DNA of 12,387 nucleotides, from assembly GCA_030699515.1 (NCBI GenBank), contig JAUYME010000004.1, positions 1 to 12,387 of the forward strand, read 5' to 3'. A program made the translations under genes and the position numbers. Of this stretch, positions 11,816 through 12,387 are shown piece by piece. The notes under the pieces are model-generated. The model was not told the DNA's origin. It did no database searches and worked only from the letters and a program-made list of their open reading frames with translations. The first letter of the stretch is position 1. The number at the start of each line of letters is the position of its first letter. The DNA is from a bacterium (GTDB lineage Bacteria; Patescibacteriota; Minisyncoccia; UBA6257; 1-14-0-10-44-23).

Positions 11816-12076
11816 TTAAAACAATGAACTTCCAATTAAGATGCCAAAAACTTCTGTTAAAAATACCGGGGTAGTCCCCACAATTATATGCATATATGAT
11901 TTATGGGTTCTTCGAAAATTCCAAAGCGTAAAAATCACTGCTACTGAAACTATGCCGGCAAAGGCGTGTATATATAAGTTTCCTAAATTCATTTCAAAAT
12001 ATCCAAAAACCCCCGTCCATGAAACAACATATGCTAGCAAAATCCCAATGCCAAAATCTAAAAGGTATTTTTTCAT
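11816..12076 (-). CDS. Small membrane protein of unknown function
   Basis: An 86-residue protein that I do not recognise. It has three probable membrane helices, roughly 5-25, 33-53 and 62-84, with a basic loop NFRRTHKSYMH between the second and third and a lysine pair at the N-terminus. Conspicuous polar or small residues within helices include H38 and E75. It is the first gene of a probable two-gene unit with the secreted LCAT-like hydrolase 41 nt downstream, so a role in envelope or export of that enzyme is conceivable but unsupported. ATG 12074-12076 follows an extended -10 (TGG-TAGAAT) by exactly 6 nt, predicting a leaderless message. An overlapping plus-strand frame of 98 codons is less protein-like. 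Confidence 0.72.
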   Translation of the reverse strand: MKKYLLDFGIGILLAYVVSWTGVFGYFEMNLGNLYIHAFAGIVSVAVIFTLWNFRRTHKSYMHIIVGTTPVFLTEVFGILIGSSLF

Positions 12077-12082
12077 AGTTTT

Positions 12083-12091
12083 ATTCTACCA
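12083..12091 (-). promoter_or_regulatory. Extended -10 motif set for leaderless start of the 86-residue gene
   Basis: Minus strand TGG-TAGAAT-AAAACT-ATG. The -10 is five of six with the TGn extension, and the 6-nt gap puts the transcription start at the start codon. It has the same architecture as the flavoprotein gene at 5900-5908. Confidence 0.5.
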
Positions 12092-12190
12092 TTGCGAGGG
12101 TTTATGTTTTTGGTCTTTCCACAGGTTCCGGTATTAGAGAAGAGCGGGGCTGAGCAATCGATGTGCTAAGATTGGCTATGTAAGTTTTTT

Positions 12191-12218
12191 CCCACATCTC
12201 ACGGCCATGAGATGTGGG
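12191..12218. other. Hairpin between the right-edge gene and the 86-residue gene
   Basis: Perfect 11-bp arms CCCACATCTCA (12191-12201) and TGAGATGTGGG (12208-12218) with a 6-nt loop. It starts 30 nt past the stop of the right-edge gene. On the minus strand it is followed by A6 rather than T6, so it is an atypical terminator; a mirror-oriented or dispersed palindrome is possible. Confidence 0.55.
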
Positions 12219-12226
12219 ACATCGGA

Positions 12227-12246
12227 TTAGCACTTTAGCACTTTAG
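12227..12246. repeat. TTAGCACT tandem repeat (2.5 copies)
   Basis: TTAGCACT at 12227-12234 and 12235-12242, then TTAG. Its first copy can pair with GTGCTAA at 12163-12169, enclosing the hairpin at 12191-12218. It lies just past the stop of the right-edge gene. Confidence 0.6.
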
Positions 12247-12248
12247 AT

Positions 12249-12387
12249 TTAGCTGTTTAGTTCGGGCAGGTCGGCCCTTTCCCCGATTGCTGCTCGGGAT
12301 CTGGATGCAAAGTTTTTGCGTTTCTTATAGATTGCGACTAGCTGTAAATTTAGCTCCATAAGTTCATTTAGGGTAGCTTCATTGCCT
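12249..12387 (-). CDS. 3' end of an unidentified gene
   Basis: Forty-five sense codons and a TAA (12249-12251) are open from the window edge in one minus-strand frame; the adjacent frames are closed quickly. The peptide has a charged amphipathic stretch (NEATLNELMELNLQLVAIYKKRK) and a basic, then acidic tail, RSRAAIGERADLPELNS. The tail is encoded by a CCCGA-TTGCTGC-TCGGG palindrome (12282-12298) of the type also found between genes. I cannot assign a family. The coding call rests on the open frame and plausible composition. Confidence 0.55.
   Translation of the reverse strand, partial: GNEATLNELMELNLQLVAIYKKRKNFASRSRAAIGERADLPELNS
12282..12298. repeat. CCCGA/TCGGG palindrome in the tail of the right-edge gene
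   Basis: CCCGATTGCTGCTCGGG: 5-bp arms around a 7-nt loop. It resembles the intergenic copy at 1849-1866 (CGATTGCTTCGTTCGGGA), with a small indel. It is read through in frame as SRAAIG. Confidence 0.55.

Noticed and set aside
11371..12137. Plus-strand frames opposite the hydrolase N-terminus and the 86-residue gene
   Set aside because: The minus-strand frames give a signal peptide, a membrane-protein profile and promoter-like signals. The plus frames show none of these.
1..12387. Alternative genetic code with TGA as glycine (Gracilibacteria type)
   Set aside because: No gene contains an internal TGA, and one gene ends naturally in TGA inside its terminator.

Overview
The window looks like a chromosomal segment of a Patescibacteria (Candidate Phyla Radiation, probably Parcubacteria-like) genome. 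This is inferred from family choice, not from a search. The clues are an Obg GTPase without its C-terminal OCT domain, a membrane-anchored FKBP, a Cas4-like PD-(D/E)XK protein with no CRISPR context, a small RRM protein, a very large secreted protein with an acidic linker and a VLG plus Leu/Gln tail, gttatag-type tandem repeats, and many short palindromes between genes. Stops are TAA or TAG in every minus-strand gene whose end is visible, and TGA in the single plus-strand gene. No internal TGA is needed, so the standard bacterial code fits.

Nearly everything is on the minus strand, so read from high to low coordinates. At the right edge lies the 3' end of an unidentified gene (12249-12387). 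A putative leaderless transcription unit follows: an 86-residue membrane protein (11816-12076) and a 901-residue secreted LCAT-like alpha/beta hydrolase (9069-11774). Next come a weak terminator and dinB (DNA polymerase IV, 7894-8979), whose -10 region is overlapped by a palindrome. A plus-strand cassette interrupts at 7435-7770. It has its own promoter, strong Shine-Dalgarno, a SemiSWEET/PQ-loop-like 91-residue protein and a GC-rich terminator.

The minus-strand series resumes with a PD-(D/E)XK nuclease-family gene (6523-7320) preceded by a 7-bp tandem repeat. A 97-bp inverted-repeat structure follows, then an RRM RNA-binding protein (6012-6272) with a structured leader of about 110 nt, closed by a clear intrinsic terminator (5966-6000). 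Then come an FAD-linked D-2-hydroxyacid/lactate dehydrogenase-like flavoprotein (4232-5893) and a VKOR disulfide-generating membrane protein fused to an extra membrane domain (3143-4189), 42 nt apart. obg follows (2056-3027), flanked on both sides by copies of a CGCGGA-type repeat. A palindrome-rich gap of about 290 nt leads to the FKBP-type isomerase (1236-1745) and, after a 22-bp hairpin, an AI-2E family transporter (1-1056) that runs off the left edge.

Functionally the region mixes envelope and secretion-related genes (FKBP, VKOR, LCAT-like hydrolase, AI-2E, small membrane proteins) with housekeeping and genome maintenance (obg, dinB, PD-(D/E)XK, RRM). The points most worth a second look are the VKOR fusion next to a flavoprotein, the surface hydrolase with its unusual C-terminal tail, the start-proximal hairpins and leaderless-type promoters, and a short palindromic repeat that occurs both between genes and inside the linkers or tails of secreted proteins.
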